From positions 1 through 64,000 of the forward strand of contig QRFJ01004870.1 in assembly GCA_006176705.1 (NCBI GenBank): a stretch of 64,000 nucleotides of DNA. The letters run 5' to 3'. Positions 22,090-34,140 of the stretch are shown here, in pieces (position 1 is the stretch's first letter; each line of letters opens with the position of its first letter). The notes below the pieces were generated by a model. That model did not search any database, was not told the origin of the DNA, and saw only the letters and a program-made list of their open reading frames with translations. The DNA is from Cocos nucifera (Eukaryota; Streptophyta; Magnoliopsida; Arecales; Arecaceae). Made by a program: the position numbers and the translations under genes.

Positions 22090-22225
22090 GCAAAATCTTA
22101 GTCGAACTCCTCTTGGATTTCTACTTCAGCAGAACTTCCTCACCAGTTGAACTCCTCCCAGATCTCTCGTTCAGCGAAACTTCTTTAGTAGTCGAACTTC
22201 TTCCAAACTGCCCCCTAGACAAACT
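22090..22225 (+). repeat. Degenerate tandem repeat in the Tat-like LTR
   Basis: A unit of roughly 35-50 bp containing 'gtcgaactcctc' or 'cgaaacttctt' and 'cttccag' recurs at least three times, with substitutions. Confidence 0.5.
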
Positions 22226-22669
22226 TTAGTACTTTATCAATATCCATCGGTGAGTAACCTCGAGAATGGTAAAACTTCAATGGAACAATAGAGACGTCGG
22301 AGTGTTTCAATTGCGCTCGCTCATTGCGACCACCAATCAATACTTGATCCAGTCAGACTTTTCTTCCAGTCAAACTTCTTTCAGACTCCTTCCAGCCACC
22401 TGCAAGGACCACGACATACACCTACAACATAGCGAATAAAAGCTAATGCATGGTCAATCTTGAGAACCTCCAAACTCCTCTAGAATAACAACATTCAAGA
22501 GCCCTTCATTGCCTACAGCTATCCTATCCAAACTTCAGCTGTCAGATCTCCAATAGATCAGTACATTACGACAGCAGACACCACTTTCTATAACAAACTC
22601 CATGTGGCCTCGAGTGGCCCACTACCAAATGGTTATGGCTGTCACTCTCAATTTGTTACAGGCTTCACT

Positions 22670-22675
22670 TATAAA
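22670..22675 (+). promoter_or_regulatory. TATA box of the Tat-like LTR
   Basis: TATAAA within 'cttataaaggaga', followed about 25-30 bases later by 'cgtttttctcgagagctc', a usual plant LTR promoter arrangement. Confidence 0.5.
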
Positions 22676-22941
22676 GGAGATCCTCTAGATACGTTTTTCT
22701 CGAGAGCTCTCTTTTCCTTCCCATAACTCTACTATTTTTTTTTCTGAGCACTCCATTTTTGTTGGCCAGAAGAGCAAACTTGACCGTCAGAGTATCCTGC
22801 CAGAGCCACCACCCCCGACTCCAGTCAGAACTTATCTTGTAGGTCATCAACAGCGACCTCATCTTCTCCAGCTCCAGCAAACTTTGCCGTCTAGCGAAAC
22901 TCCGCACCAATAGCTTACATAGTAAATTAATGTATCCTATC

Positions 22942-23203
22942 ATCAATTAATAAGTAAAGATAGGTCCTATCCTATTCAAGAAATACATTAATTCTATTGG
23001 TACATTATAGTAATCAGATGATACACAGCAGAGATTAAAAGAAATTTTGGCAGTATTTTTTCTTAGTTCTCCCATATAGGAAGAACAAAAGAAAAATTCT
23101 ATCCAAAATTTTTTTCGAACTCTCAGTATACCATTTGATTACCATAATGACCTATAAAATTACTTGCATTTCCTAAACTATCTATAGTAGACAATCAATT
23201 GAT
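22942..23203. repeat. Large imperfect inverted repeat (MITE-like foldback)
   Basis: The sequence folds on itself around 23076. The left arm (22942-23075) and right arm (23077-23203) align in reverse complement along most of their length. Matching blocks include 'tcaatta/taattga' at the outer ends, 'ttggtacattatagtaatca' against 'tgattaccataatgaccta', 'aaattttgg' against 'ccaaaattt', and 'gttctcccatat' against 'aggaagaac' at the tip. It lies between two retroelements and contains no ORF. It could be a MITE remnant or a source of double-stranded RNA. Confidence 0.65.
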
Positions 23204-23764
23204 TAATATGAAGAAACCAGATCTAGTATTTCAGGGCTAGATCTTGAAACTTTTTTGAGATTAGACAGTGAAAGACTGGAATAAATCAAAATTTATTTAT
23301 AAAAATAGAGAACCCCTAGATCTAAGATCCTATTATATAATTATGGCATAAGTTTAAATCAAAAATTAAAAATATAAGAAAGAAGAAAAGGTGTTGATCA
23401 CATCAATATAGATCTATACTAGATCTACTGCAGGTATGTAACAGAGGATTAGATTCATATTACCTATGCAAGTTAGACATTCTAACTTACTGATCCAGAC
23501 TTGAGGATGAAGCTCTAAGTCATACACATGTTCAGCTACTAAGAGATGTCTACACAAGCCCACGAATTCCAATCAGAAGTTCGATGCTCAAAAATCGGCA
23601 CAGTATGGTAGTACTGTGCTGATCCTTCTTCGACAGTCGATCCGATGTTTTCTTCTTCAAGATTTGGATACTTCAAAAATCAAAAAAAAGGGAAGAGACT
23701 TTTGATTTGAACCAACATTAAAAAATCTTTATGAAGGAGGAGAAAAGAAGAGCATAAGAACCCT

Positions 23765-23785
23765 AGAAGAAGACCCTCTTCTTCT
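23765..23785 (-). repeat. Short perfect hairpin in LTR B
   Basis: Arms AGAAGAAGA and TCTTCTTCT around a CCC loop. It resembles the second hairpin of each tandem unit in the plus-strand B LTR (60303-60883), but occurs once here. Confidence 0.5.
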
Positions 23786-25492
23786 TCTCTTTTCTCTCAC
23801 CTAGACACCTAGATTTGTGTTTATGAAATCCCCATGCCCCAAGGGTCTCTCTCTCTTTTCACACACCCAGGAGTCCTCTTAATGGTCTAGAATCAGTATA
23901 AAATTCAGCCCAAAAAGACCTCCTTATAAAAAGATATAGGAGAGTCCTTGTTGGGTCAAATTCCTAGACTAGGCAAGACCATATATGGCAAGTTGTTAAG
24001 GCACCTAACACTTAGGTGCCCGCTCCTTTGTTTTAGCCGTGGACCACTAGAGTAGGCACACAAAAGGATAGGCTTTCTCCATCAAAAAAATCAAGAGAAA
24101 ATAAAGAGTGGGCGGCACCTTATGGGAGGAGTTTTTGTTTGTTAGGATTCTATCTCATAGAATCCAAAATCAAAACAAACTACCTACCATTGACTTGGTC
24201 CACGAACTAATTTCCATATAGGATAGAAGGAAGAGTAAGGGACACCCATGGGATTGCTAAGCATGAGAGTTTTGTTGCACAAAACTCTAAGAAGAGAGAG
24301 TGGGGGGTGTTGGGGCTTAGATGGTGCAAGGATGGAATCCTAGTCCTACTAAGATTCTATATATAACTTGGTCAAAGATGGTTTCTCAAACCAAATTAAA
24401 CTAGAAGTAATTCAATACAATTAAATTAGATCCTAATCCAATTAAAAACTTAATTAAATTAAATTAAATTAAATTTATATTTTATTTAATTTTTTAATTA
24501 AATTAAAAAATTGGATTGACCCAAGTCCTAGTTGAACTAGGACTAGTTCTTCCTTTCACTTGGCTTATCCATAAACCAATTGAACTTGATCCAATCAAAC
24601 CCAAACTAAATCTAATATAATTATATTTAATTAGACTTAATCTCAATCCTCTGGCTTAATCAAATTAAATTAATTAAAAATTTAATTGCTAATTGATCCT
24701 CTTATAATAGTTGCACTAGGTTAAACATCAATCGCATTGATCATTTAACCCTAAAATGACTCTTAATCGTTGATCAACCATCCGATCAGATCATGAATAC
24801 TAATGTGTGTGACCCCATAGGTCCAAACCTAAGTCGATAGCATAGAAATAAATTTTTATACCAATCGAAGTGACTATCTAGCAATGGTATTCGACGGTCG
24901 GATAGGTCGAATATGTAGAACAACATCCTTATAATCAATATGGATATAGTTTCCATATAATTCATCCCCTTGACCAAAATGCTTGTATAACACCTTAAAG
25001 TTCAATTATCAACTCTGATCAGACTGTCCACATTGTATTTCAAAATACTAAATCCATCTTATGGATTATCCTGGCCAAGATTTTGCTATATTGAAATACA
25101 GTGATACATTCTTCTCTAACTCTTGGAGTGGTCAATTCCATCATGATCACACACCAACTTTACAAGTACTTGACTGTAGCTAGAAATCTTTCATTACTGA
25201 ATTAGAAAGTTAGTTTGGTACCAAAGCATAGTGAGTTGCTTGTAGGCCACCGAGGTGATCTCAGATCCAAGGGACACTTATAGCTATATCCCATCAGAGA
25301 TATTCTCGACAGCAGAATGCTCTAGAGTTGGTCATGTTCAATGATGATGTACCCTTATATCTCACCTGTATGCCATACCAGTGTCCCCATACTCCTTGGT
25401 TAAGAAGATAACTAACCTATATGGCATACAGCGATCTATGCTCGATAGATGCTGTCGTCCTAATTAACAACCTATCATTTAGTTGTGAATAG

Positions 25493-27778
25493 TGAAGGAG
25501 AAAATCAGATTTTCCGGGTCAGGTTCATTCAAATCTGATTGGATTGAGAGGCATATTTCAAAATTTTTTTCTTAGATCCAAATCAGATTTGACACTTTTT
25601 AGATTTGATTTTATGATCTAGTAAATAAGAAAATTAAATTAAATTAAATATAAATTAATATTACCTTGTTAGGTAATCCGATTATCCTTTGATGATCCTA
25701 TTGATTGCCTGAGATTCTGGATCTAGCCATGCAATCGCCTGGCCTCTATCGGTATCCACTCAGGCTAGATCTAAAGATCTTCTCCTTCTCTTTCTTTTCT
25801 CTAAAAATCAGATCTAAATCTGATTTTGAAGATCTTCAAAACTTCTTTTGAAGATGTGCTGCTATCCCTTGTAGCAGGGCTGCCTTCTTGCTTTCTCTTT
25901 AGCCTTTTCTTGCTTGGATCGCACCAAACTGAATCCTAACTTCCTTGGACGTGGAGAGGAGGGAGAGGGTCAAAATATGGCATGGAGGAGGGAGAGGGGC
26001 AGCCTTGGGGCATGGGTTAAGAGGAACTTACTAAAAGTTGGGCGCAGACAGGGTTTATTTATAGATCCTGCTCCGCCATGCAGTGCTGCATTATCCCGAC
26101 CAATCATGTTGCTTCATGCAATCAGATCTAAATCTAATTAGTGGAAAGACATCACCTGATCTAAACAAATAAGAGCCCCACAAATTCATCCTTAGATGGC
26201 ACCTTAGACTGGTCAAAGTCTATAGATAAGGGTCACCTAGTTTGAATCCAAGAAGCAACCTAGAGTCCCATCCATATGGGACTCCAGTGTTTATCCACAT
26301 GGGGCCCACGCCATCCTAGGCGTGCACCCTCCATTTGCCTACCAAATCGTAGGTGGACTTGATCAATAAGTCTCCCCTATGGGTACATGACACATGGGCA
26401 GATGTCCAAGGGTCAAATGTCAATGTTTGACCAAAGTCAAAGGACAAGAATTAGCAGTGATGAAAAATGGCAGGTGTTGTCTCAAATTTATCTCATAAAT
26501 TAAAACAACCCTTTTTTGACATGGACAATCTCTAGTCAGATCAAGTAAAGGTACTTGAGTGAGCACAAATACATTTGGCTCAGTCGAGACAACCTTTAAT
26601 GATACAAAAAAGAGAATGTTAGGTTCAATCGTGTGCTAGCACGATTTTCTTGAACCTAATTGAATCTAATTCAAATCAATTGAACTGGATTAGTCTAATT
26701 GATGATATCCAGATCTAAACCCTTATTTGTGTGACCCAGTTAGGTTCAGTTCTATATGGTAATGGGATATGTCATGATCTCCATCATCGACATCATCAAA
26801 ACTCCTTTCAATGGATCAAAACTCTTCTGATTCAGACAACTGAAATAATCGATCATCTAAATCATTCTAATTGCTCCCAAAATCCATCAGTGACACTTAG
26901 CAGTATATGATGGCAACCCATCAAAAACTAAAAATGAACCTCTCGGTGCAGCTACTTGTGTGATTAAGTTCTTCTATCTTGAGCCCCGATCAGATTAGGG
27001 TTAAGATGAACTCATCAAACTTTAATTTCTATCATTTGATTTAATCATTTGATTCAAGTCTGATGTAAAAATCTTAAATAGAAACTCTTTCTATTATTTC
27101 ACTCTCTGTCATGGCCATGGGCTTATGGACTTGATTCTCACGATCATCATAGGGCTGCTCCTCTTCTATCGAGGTAGATAGATTTTCTCTTGGTGCAATC
27201 TAATTCTTACAATAAACATGTTATAGCCAACATACACCTCAGGGTTTTGAATGGCTAGGAGATCGAGTCATAGTGTAGTCAAACTATAACATCCTCAAGG
27301 TAAACTATCGATGCACCTTAGGTCAAAGAATCAGACACACCACTACAGCTTCGAGTCAGTCATCGATGAGAAGGTAGGCTTCCTTATGACTACTCGAGGT
27401 GGTCACGCTCAGTGCCCTTGTTCTCTAACGGGTATCTGTACTCTCGCTCTAGTGTCTTCACGTCGTAGATTCAAGACTCATCTACTATAAAGAAGTGATT
27501 GTACACTAATCTTCTAGATTAATCACCATCCTTATGATGATCCTATGGTCAAGAGCATTTTTATGAGTTAATAATGAAAATTCTTATCTTAAATTTTCAA
27601 CTATTGAAAATAAGAATTATCATTATCATTAACTCAAGGGATGTATCACAGACACTAAATACACATATGTGATAGAAAATGATCCATTTTATTATTTATA
27701 GTCAAAATTATAATTTTGCCCCTTGAAGTGTATTACAAGTGTCAGCCAATCTAGCTTCTAGGGCACACATATCTAACA
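25493..27778 (-). mobile_element. Solo LTR of copia family A
   Basis: This is a complete 2286-bp LTR: the plus strand begins TGAAGG and ends ATCTAACA. It is flanked by a perfect 5-bp duplication, AATAG, at 25488-25492 and 27779-27783. No internal sequence accompanies it, so it arose by recombination between the two LTRs of an inserted A element. It lies inside LTR B. Confidence 0.88.
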
Positions 27779-27987
27779 AATAGTTTTAAGGCCTAATCGA
27801 TAAATCTTCTTTTTTTCGAATCTAAATAGTTCTAAGGACTTTATCACAACAATAGAGTTCGTTAGAAGATGAAAACTTTAAGATGAAAATGCTAAAAGAT
27901 TTATTTTATTCATTAATAAATCAATAATAATTACAATATAGCTCAACCATCAACAGACTGATGATTTACTTTAGAACATATTTTTCA

Positions 27988-29640
27988 ATAACTTTCACTT
28001 GTCCTAAAGCCATTCGATAAAGTATCTAATATCCATCTTCGACTTGTGGTTGTCGAACTCTTTTATCATCAGGGCTTTAGTGAAGGGATCGGTCAGGTTC
28101 TCTTTTCTATCAATCTTCTGAAGGTCGACATTACCTTGATCCATGATCTCCTAGACCAGGTGGAAGCAGTGCAAAATATGCTTCGTCCGCTGATGTGCCT
28201 TCAGTTTCTTTGCCTAAGCTATGGCACCAGTGCTGTTGCAGTAGAGCAGGATCGGACCATCAAGGGAGGGTGCTTCTCTGAGCTCAGTGATAAACTTTCT
28301 TAGCCACATAGCTTGCTTCGCGACATCTGATGCTGCGATGTACTCCACCTCACAAATAGAGTCTGCCATAGTATGCTGCTTGGAACTCTTCTAGTAGATG
28401 GATCCATAATTTAGTGTAAAGATATAATCCGACATGCTTCTATTATCATCATAGTTAGATTGAAAGCTAGAGTCTATAAATCCTACAAGTTTTAGATCCA
28501 ACTCACCATAAACCAACCATTGGTCCTAAGTATTTTTCAAATATTTAAGGATGGCTTTAACCACTTTTCAGTGGTTTTCTCCAGGATCAGATTGGTATCT
28601 ACTCACTAGTCCTAGTGAGTATACCACATCTGATCTTGTGCAAGTCATGGCGTATATGATAGATCCCACTATCGAAGCATATGAGACTCTGCTCATACTC
28701 TCTCTCTCTTCAGGAGTTGTCGGACAATCCTTAGAGAGAAATTTCATGGCCTATCGGGAGATAGCTCTTTTTGAAATTCTCCATGCTGAATCTTTTCAGC
28801 ACAGTATCTATGTATGTGGACTGGGATAATCCAAGCATCCTTTTAGATCTATCTCTATAGATCTTCATCTTTAGAATGTAGGATGCTTCATCCAAGTCCA
28901 TGGAGAACTACGATGACAACCAAACTTTTATTCTCTGTAGTATGGGGATGTCATTTTTTATTAAGAGAATATCATCCACGTACAAGATAAGGAATACCAC
29001 TACTGGACCATTTGCTCATATGTAAATGCAAAGCTCTTCTCCATTCTTAACGAAGCCATACATTTTGATCACCTTATCAAAATACCTGTTCCAACTCTGA
29101 GATGCCTGCTTCAATCCATAAATGGATCTCTAAAGCTTGCACACTTTGGACTCATTTATGGATGAGAACACCTCACATTGTGTCATATACACCTCTTTGA
29201 TCAACTTTCCATTCAGAAAAGCTGTCTTCACATTTATCTACCAGATCTCATAATCTGGATGGGGAGTTATCACAAGCATTATTCGAATAGATTTAAGCAT
29301 TGCCACAGGTGAGAACATCTCGTTATAGTCAATACCATAACGTTGACGATATCTTTTGGTAACCAGATGGGCTTTATAGGTCTTCACCTTTCCGTCTGCA
29401 CTCCTCTTCCTTTTGACAACCCACTTACACCCAATGGATTAACCCCTTTAGGTGGGTCAACCAATGTCCACACATCATTGATCTTCATGGACTCTATTTT
29501 GGACTTCATGGATTTGAGCCATTTCTCAGAATTAGATTTTTGCATTGTATCCATATAGGTGATTGGATCCTCATCATTCTCATTGAGTTCGATGGGATCA
29601 CCATCCCAGTCCAAGAAACCACAGTATCTATCCGACTAAC
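27988..29640 (-). pseudogene. Copia RNase H and reverse transcriptase remnant, element B
   Basis: Minus-strand fragments in several frames show the end of integrase joined to RT: 'SEKWLKSMKSKIESMKINDV' and 'WTLVDPPKGVNPLG' (29384-29614), then the RT catalytic box 'LILYVDDILLIKNDIPILQ' near 28960, 'YRDRSKRMLGLSQSTYIDTV' near 28830, and RNase H remnants ending near 'LTKALMIKEFDNHKSKMDIR' at about 28030. The YVDD motif survives, but stops and frameshifts occur every few dozen codons. The enzyme would copy element RNA into DNA in the particle; this copy cannot. Confidence 0.8.
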
Positions 29641-29945
29641 ACAGGACTCTATCAGATCACCTTAATAGTGTAGGTATATCGAGCTTCGAATATGATCTAA
29701 TCAAATTCGTCTCAAGTTTAGCTACAGGTATCGATCTTTCTACCTATTGAATTTCATCAAGTTCAATCTTAGAGGCAACAATTTCTTTATCAAGAAACTC
29801 TTTTTCTAAAAGGATTGTCTTAAGACTGATGCACATCTTTTGTTTATCAGCATGGTAGAAAAAATATCCTTTGGTCTCTTTTGAGTATCCTATGAATGTG
29901 CACTTGTCAGACCTAGGTCCAAGTTTATCTATAACTAACCAATTT
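29641..29945 (-). pseudogene. Copia integrase C-terminal remnant, element B
   Basis: The minus strand reads 'IGYSKETKGYFFYHADKQK', the conserved block after the integrase core, then 'FLEKEFLDKEIVASKIELDE'-like sequence with stops. Element F interrupts it at 29945 and it continues at 33305. Confidence 0.7.
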
Positions 29946-30851
29946 TGTTGGGATATTAGCTACTCTAATACTACTTTGTTAAGAATTTAGTATCGAGATA
30001 TTATGATAGAAAAAAAAAGAAAATAAAATAAGAAAATAATTAAGTGCATGGATCAGCCCAAAGGCTTGTCTCCATGGGGCATGCAAAGCTTCACTATGAA
30101 AGAAAAAATAAGTATAAGAGGAGAATATCCACTCTCAACTCACTATACGTAAATCTCTCTCAACTAGAAGCTACCCTCATAAAAGCTTTCTCAGAATTCC
30201 AAGGAGATCCTCAGAAGCTGCAAGATGCTCTGCCCTAATAGCCTCCGCGTTGGATGCTATGCACTTATTACTTCTCTCCCTCTCATGGGCTGCATGTGCT
30301 TGGCACTTTGCCAAGCTCCTCTCAGTAGTTGCCTGAGCCTCTCTACATTCCTCTCATGCCACACACACCACCCCCTACTCCACATCACCTCCTTAGTCCT
30401 TTAAATAGGATGAGAATCCTTTTCTTAGTAGTTCATAGGAGTTCTAATAGGGCTCTTTCTCCTAATATGAGTCGAACATGATCTTGATGGAGTTTTGGAA
30501 TATTTTCCAATCTTTAGTTCATGACTCCAACCCTTCATGGCTGCTAGATCCTGTGGTCCACATGCAACTCTTGTAGATCCTTTGGATTAATCATAATCCG
30601 AGTCTAAATAGAAAATCTTGTCCTATTCTGTTTGTCTTCATTGAGCTAGCTCTGTCAGGGGTCGAGCTGGCTTGACTGCATCTCGTTCGAACTCCTGCTT
30701 TCTATCTACCTGAGAGGGCCGACTTGATTATGGTTTGAGCTAGCTTGATCTCAGCCTGAGCTAACTCGATCCCGTATCCGAGCCAGCTCGACTGCTTGAT
30801 AATTTGATTAATCTCTATTGTGGGTCAAATTCGAGGCATCAAATCCTAACA
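29946..30851 (-). repeat. 3' LTR of element F
   Basis: 906 bp, TGTTGGGATATTAGC...AATCCTAACA on the plus strand, homologous to 32407-33304. It contains 'agctggctcga' motifs near its right end (30660-30790) that recur in the other LTR. Confidence 0.8.
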
Positions 30852-31289
30852 ATCTCCACTTGACTTTGAGAGCTTGTAATCCATCTCACCCTCATGCCCT
30901 AGGGCATGCCTGCTGATCATGGATAGGCAAACATGGGAGTCAAGCCAGGCCGCTCGATCCCACCTTCATCAATGGCTGTGTCCACTCTAACCAAAGACCT
31001 AATCGGGGAAGTCTCTTGCAGTAATAGGAACTTCACTCTGTGATGTCGTCTCTCATCCTTTCGAGTCTTCCATCTCATGCTCGATTCATCTCCACCTGAA
31101 ACTCCACCTCGTATTGGGCTCCCTCTGGCTCCTGAAGCTCCACCTCACACTGGAATTCCTACTAGATAGTAATATCCTCTCATCCTCTTCTTTTCCTCTA
31201 ATATCATCCAATCATCATGCATGACCTTCAGGATTCCATCACCAATTACCTACTTGTAGCTGTTTGAATCTAGTCTGCTCATTGAGATA

Positions 31290-31640
31290 AGATTCTACCT
31301 AAAATTGGATATGTTTTGGACCTCCCCAATCTTCTCACTGCACAATCATGTGTCCTCCAACTGACCATCCAAATGCCTTTGATCACACAGCTCAATCCAT
31401 CCGATAGATAAATAGTACCCTCACTGCTCTCTAGGGAGTCAAACTACTCCTCTCTGCAACAAACATGATATATGCATGCAGAATCTAAAACCCACTGCTT
31501 GGAAGAAGTAGATACCTCATCAGATATCTTTAGGATATCATCCTCTGACTTACTACTGGCCATCACTCTAGTAGCCCTCATCTGATTCCTAAGCTATGGG
31601 CAATCTCTGACATGATGCCCCAACTCATCATATTGGTAGC
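31290..31640 (-). pseudogene. Zinc knuckle and protease remnant, element F
   Basis: The minus strand reads 'IRCYQYDELGHHVRDCP', a CCHC knuckle whose second cysteine is tyrosine. It then reads 'WVLDSACIYHVCC' with the DSA active-site triad of copia proteases, 'FDSLESSEGTIYLSDG' and 'GIWMVSWRTHDCAVR'. A stop lies just after the 'CCREE' block. Continuation into integrase is missing. Confidence 0.7.
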
Positions 31641-32081
31641 ATCTGATCTTGCTAGGATCCCTTATCTTGGATCTGAATTATTCTTCTTCTGATCCTCTGC
31701 CGCTCTGTCTATTATCTCCTGCTCCTTCAAAAACTATCAAAGCTGAGCTATCACCATCTAAACTTGAAGCTGGATTCTTCCTCCTGAGAACCTCATTCTG
31801 GAGTATCACTGCAGTAACCTTGTCCATCTTAATGGTGCTCTTTTCTACTAAGAAGTAGTCAACAAGGACTTATATAAAGGGGAAAGAGATGCTAGCAAGA
31901 CCAATGTCCTGGTTTTCTCAACTTTTTCACCAATACTAAGGAGGTCGGTTAGGATCTTCTGAAAGTTGGATAGATGCACTCGCATGCTCTAACCTTCATC
32001 CATCTACAGCTGGTAGAATTGCCTCCAAAGAAATAACGTGTTGGTGAGTGGCTTTGTCATGTACAACTCCTCAAGCTTCGA

Positions 32082-32351
32082 TCATAGCATTGTCAAAAAT
32101 GTCTCATCAAGTATATAGATCACGACATCATTTGCTAGGTACAAGTGGATTGTAGTCACCACCAGCATCTGGATCCTCTTCCAATCCTTCATTTCTATGG
32201 TAGCTGGCATCTCATCATTTAAGAGAACGTCGATCAACCCATGTTGGATGAGGACATCCTTTACCCTTGCTTGCCACAAGAAGAAATTGCCCTTCTCATC
32301 AAATTTGTTGATCTCTATCTTGATTGTACTTATCTTCTTTATATTCTTCAA
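32082..32351 (-). pseudogene. gag N-terminal fragment, element F
   Basis: The 89-residue open frame contains 'INKFDEKGNFFLWQARVKDV' and 'HGLIDVLLNDEMPATIEMKD', the N-terminal block of Tork-like copia Gag (KFDGxNFxxWxxxxKxxL). It resembles the gag of element C ('VDFEKFDGKKNFCLWQQRVK'). The rest of gag is broken up. Confidence 0.75.
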
Positions 32352-32390
32352 TCTCTATTTACTAGTACAATCTGTGCTCTGGTACTATCT

Positions 32391-32403
32391 GGCTCTGATA
32401 CCA
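32391..32403 (-). other. Primer-binding site, initiator tRNA-Met (element F)
   Basis: The minus strand reads TGGTATCAGAGCC, 3 bases from the 5' LTR edge at 32407. Confidence 0.85.
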
Positions 32404-32406
32404 ATC

Positions 32407-33304
32407 TATTGGGATATCTGCTACTCTGATACCACTTTATTAAGGATCTTGTATTAGGATATTATGGTAAGAAGAAAGAAAAGAATAAAATAAAAAAATA
32501 ATCAAGTACATAGATTAGTCCAAAGGCTCGCCTCCATGAGACATGTAAAGCTTTACTATGAAAGACAAAAATAAGTACAAGAGGAGAACACCCACTCTCA
32601 ACTCACTGTATACAAATCTCTCTCAACTAGAAGCTATCCTTACAAAAGCTCTCTCAGAATCCTAAGGAGACCCTCAAAAGCTATAAAATGCTTTACCCTC
32701 ACAGCCTCTATTTGGATGTTATGCACCTATTACTTCTCTCTCTCGTGGGATGCATGTACTCGACACTCTGTCAAGCTTCTCTCGATGACTGCTTGAGCCT
32801 ATCTACGTGCCTCTCATGCCACACACACCACCCCCTACTTCATAGCACATTAGTCCTTTAAATAGGATGAGAATCCTCTTCTTAATAATTCACAGGAGTT
32901 CTAACAGGGCTCTTTCTCCTATGAGTCGACATGATCTTGATGGAATCTTGAAATATTTTCCAATCTTTAGATCATGATCATAGCCCTCCATGGCTGCTGG
33001 ATCCTATGATCCATGCGCTACTCTCATAGACCCTTTGGATTAATCATAATTCGAATCTAAATAGAAAATCCCATCCTGTTCTATTCATCTCCATCAAGTT
33101 GGCTTTGTCAGGGGTCGAGCTGGCTCGACTGCATCTCACCCAAACTTCTATTTTCTGTCTGCCTGAGAGGACCGACTCGATCTCAACACGAGCTAACTCG
33201 ATCTCAGCCCAAGCCAACTCGATCCTATATTTAAGCCAGCTCGACTGCTTGATGATTTGATTCTTCTCTATGGTGGGTCGAATTTGAGGCATCAAATTCT
33301 AACA
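32407..33304 (-). repeat. 5' LTR of element F
   Basis: 898 bp, TATTGGGATATC...ATTCTAACA on the plus strand. The opening TG is mutated to TA. It is homologous to 29946-30851. Confidence 0.8.
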
Positions 33305-34140
33305 TGTTTGACATAAGTCAGACACCCCCAGACCCTAGGGTGTGAAAGTGCTGGCTTATGTCCTATCCATATCTCATATAGAGTCTTAACTACAGACTTA
33401 CTTGAAATCCTATTTAACAGATAGCAAGCCGATTCGAGTGCACATCTCTAGAAGGATATCGACAAGCTGGTAAAACAAATCATGGATCAGGCCATGTCTA
33501 ATAGAGTTTGATTTCTTATTTTAGACACACCATTATATCATGGTATTCTTGGATGAGTCCATTGAGACATAATCCCATTCTCTCCTAGATATATGAGAAA
33601 CTTACCAAAAAGGTATTCTCCTCCTCGGTTAGATTGAAAAGTTTTAATACTCTTTCTAGTTTATTTTTCTACTTCACTTCAAAATTGCTTAAACATTTTA
33701 AATGAATCTGACTTATATTTTGTAAGATAGACATTCCAATATCTAGATAGATCATCTATGAAAGTGATGAAGTAAAAATATCTACCTCTGGCACCTGTAC
33801 TCATTGGTTTACATACATTAGTATGTATTAGACCTAAGAGCTCAAAGGCTCTCTCACCTTTTTCAATAAAATGTGACTTGATCATTTTTCTAAAAAGGCA
33901 AGACTCACAGGTTGGAAGTGATTCATAATTATTGACTTCAAGGATTTTCTTTTGAGTCAACCTGTTTATCCTATTCTTGTTTATGTGACCTAGTCTATAA
34001 TGCCATAAGTAGATATCTGACATACTATCTAATTTAGGATGCTTGTCAATTAAATAGACTACATTAATAGATTGTGATAGCATATACACACCATTGTTCA
34101 AATATCTAGAGAAAATAGTAAATATTATAAAACTATTTTT
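33305..34140 (-). pseudogene. Copia pre-integrase and integrase core remnant, element B
   Basis: The 140-residue open frame 34101-33679 contains 'YLWHYRLGHINKNRINRLTQ', the pre-integrase (HHCC-like) domain, 'CESCLFRKMIKSHF', then the integrase start 'ELLGLIHTNVCKP' and 'GRYFYFITFIDDLSRYWNVY' with the first catalytic region. Further left the core decays towards 33305, where 'TLLDMVRS'-type motifs are no longer readable in one frame. Integrase would insert cDNA in the nucleus. The first Asp of DDE is altered in context (LIHTN for LIHTD). Confidence 0.78.

Larger units (their letters stand above)
21571..22919 (+). repeat. Probable 3' (or solo) LTR of the Tat-like element
   Basis: This stretch of about 1.35 kb follows the polypurine tract. 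It contains a CT-rich degenerate repeat (22090-22225) and a TATA box (22670-22675), followed by 'ggagatcctctagatacg' and pyrimidine-rich sequence as in plant gypsy U3/R regions. The exact ends are uncertain: the start is near 21571-21580 and the end near 22919 ('cttaca'). No second LTR is in the window to test this, because the left half of the element is missing. Confidence 0.5.
23209..27987 (-). repeat. 3' LTR of element B (interrupted by a solo A LTR)
   Basis: The net length without the insert at 25493-27778 is about 2.5 kb. The minus strand begins TGAAAAATATG next to the purine-rich tract and ends GGTTTCTTCA. Internal landmarks ('ctgtatgccatat', the 'ggtccaaacctaagt'-like block, hairpin 23765-23785) recur in the same order in the plus copy at 58645-61450. 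Overall similarity is moderate. Confidence 0.65.
29946..33304 (-). mobile_element. Element F: copia with gag and protease remnants only, nested in B integrase
   Basis: LTRs of about 0.9 kb (29946-30851 and 32407-33304; TGTTGGGATAT...CTAACA) flank 1.56 kb. The minus strand shows an initiator tRNA-Met primer site (32391-32403), gag (32351-32082), a broken zinc knuckle and protease (about 31640-31290), and a purine-rich tract CAAGTGGAGATTG at the 3' LTR. RT and integrase are absent. The immediate flanks (AATTT / TGTTT) do not give a clean target duplication. Confidence 0.8.

Noticed and set aside
29941..33309. AATTT / TGTTT as a target duplication around element F.
   Set aside because: Only three of five bases match, so it cannot be called.
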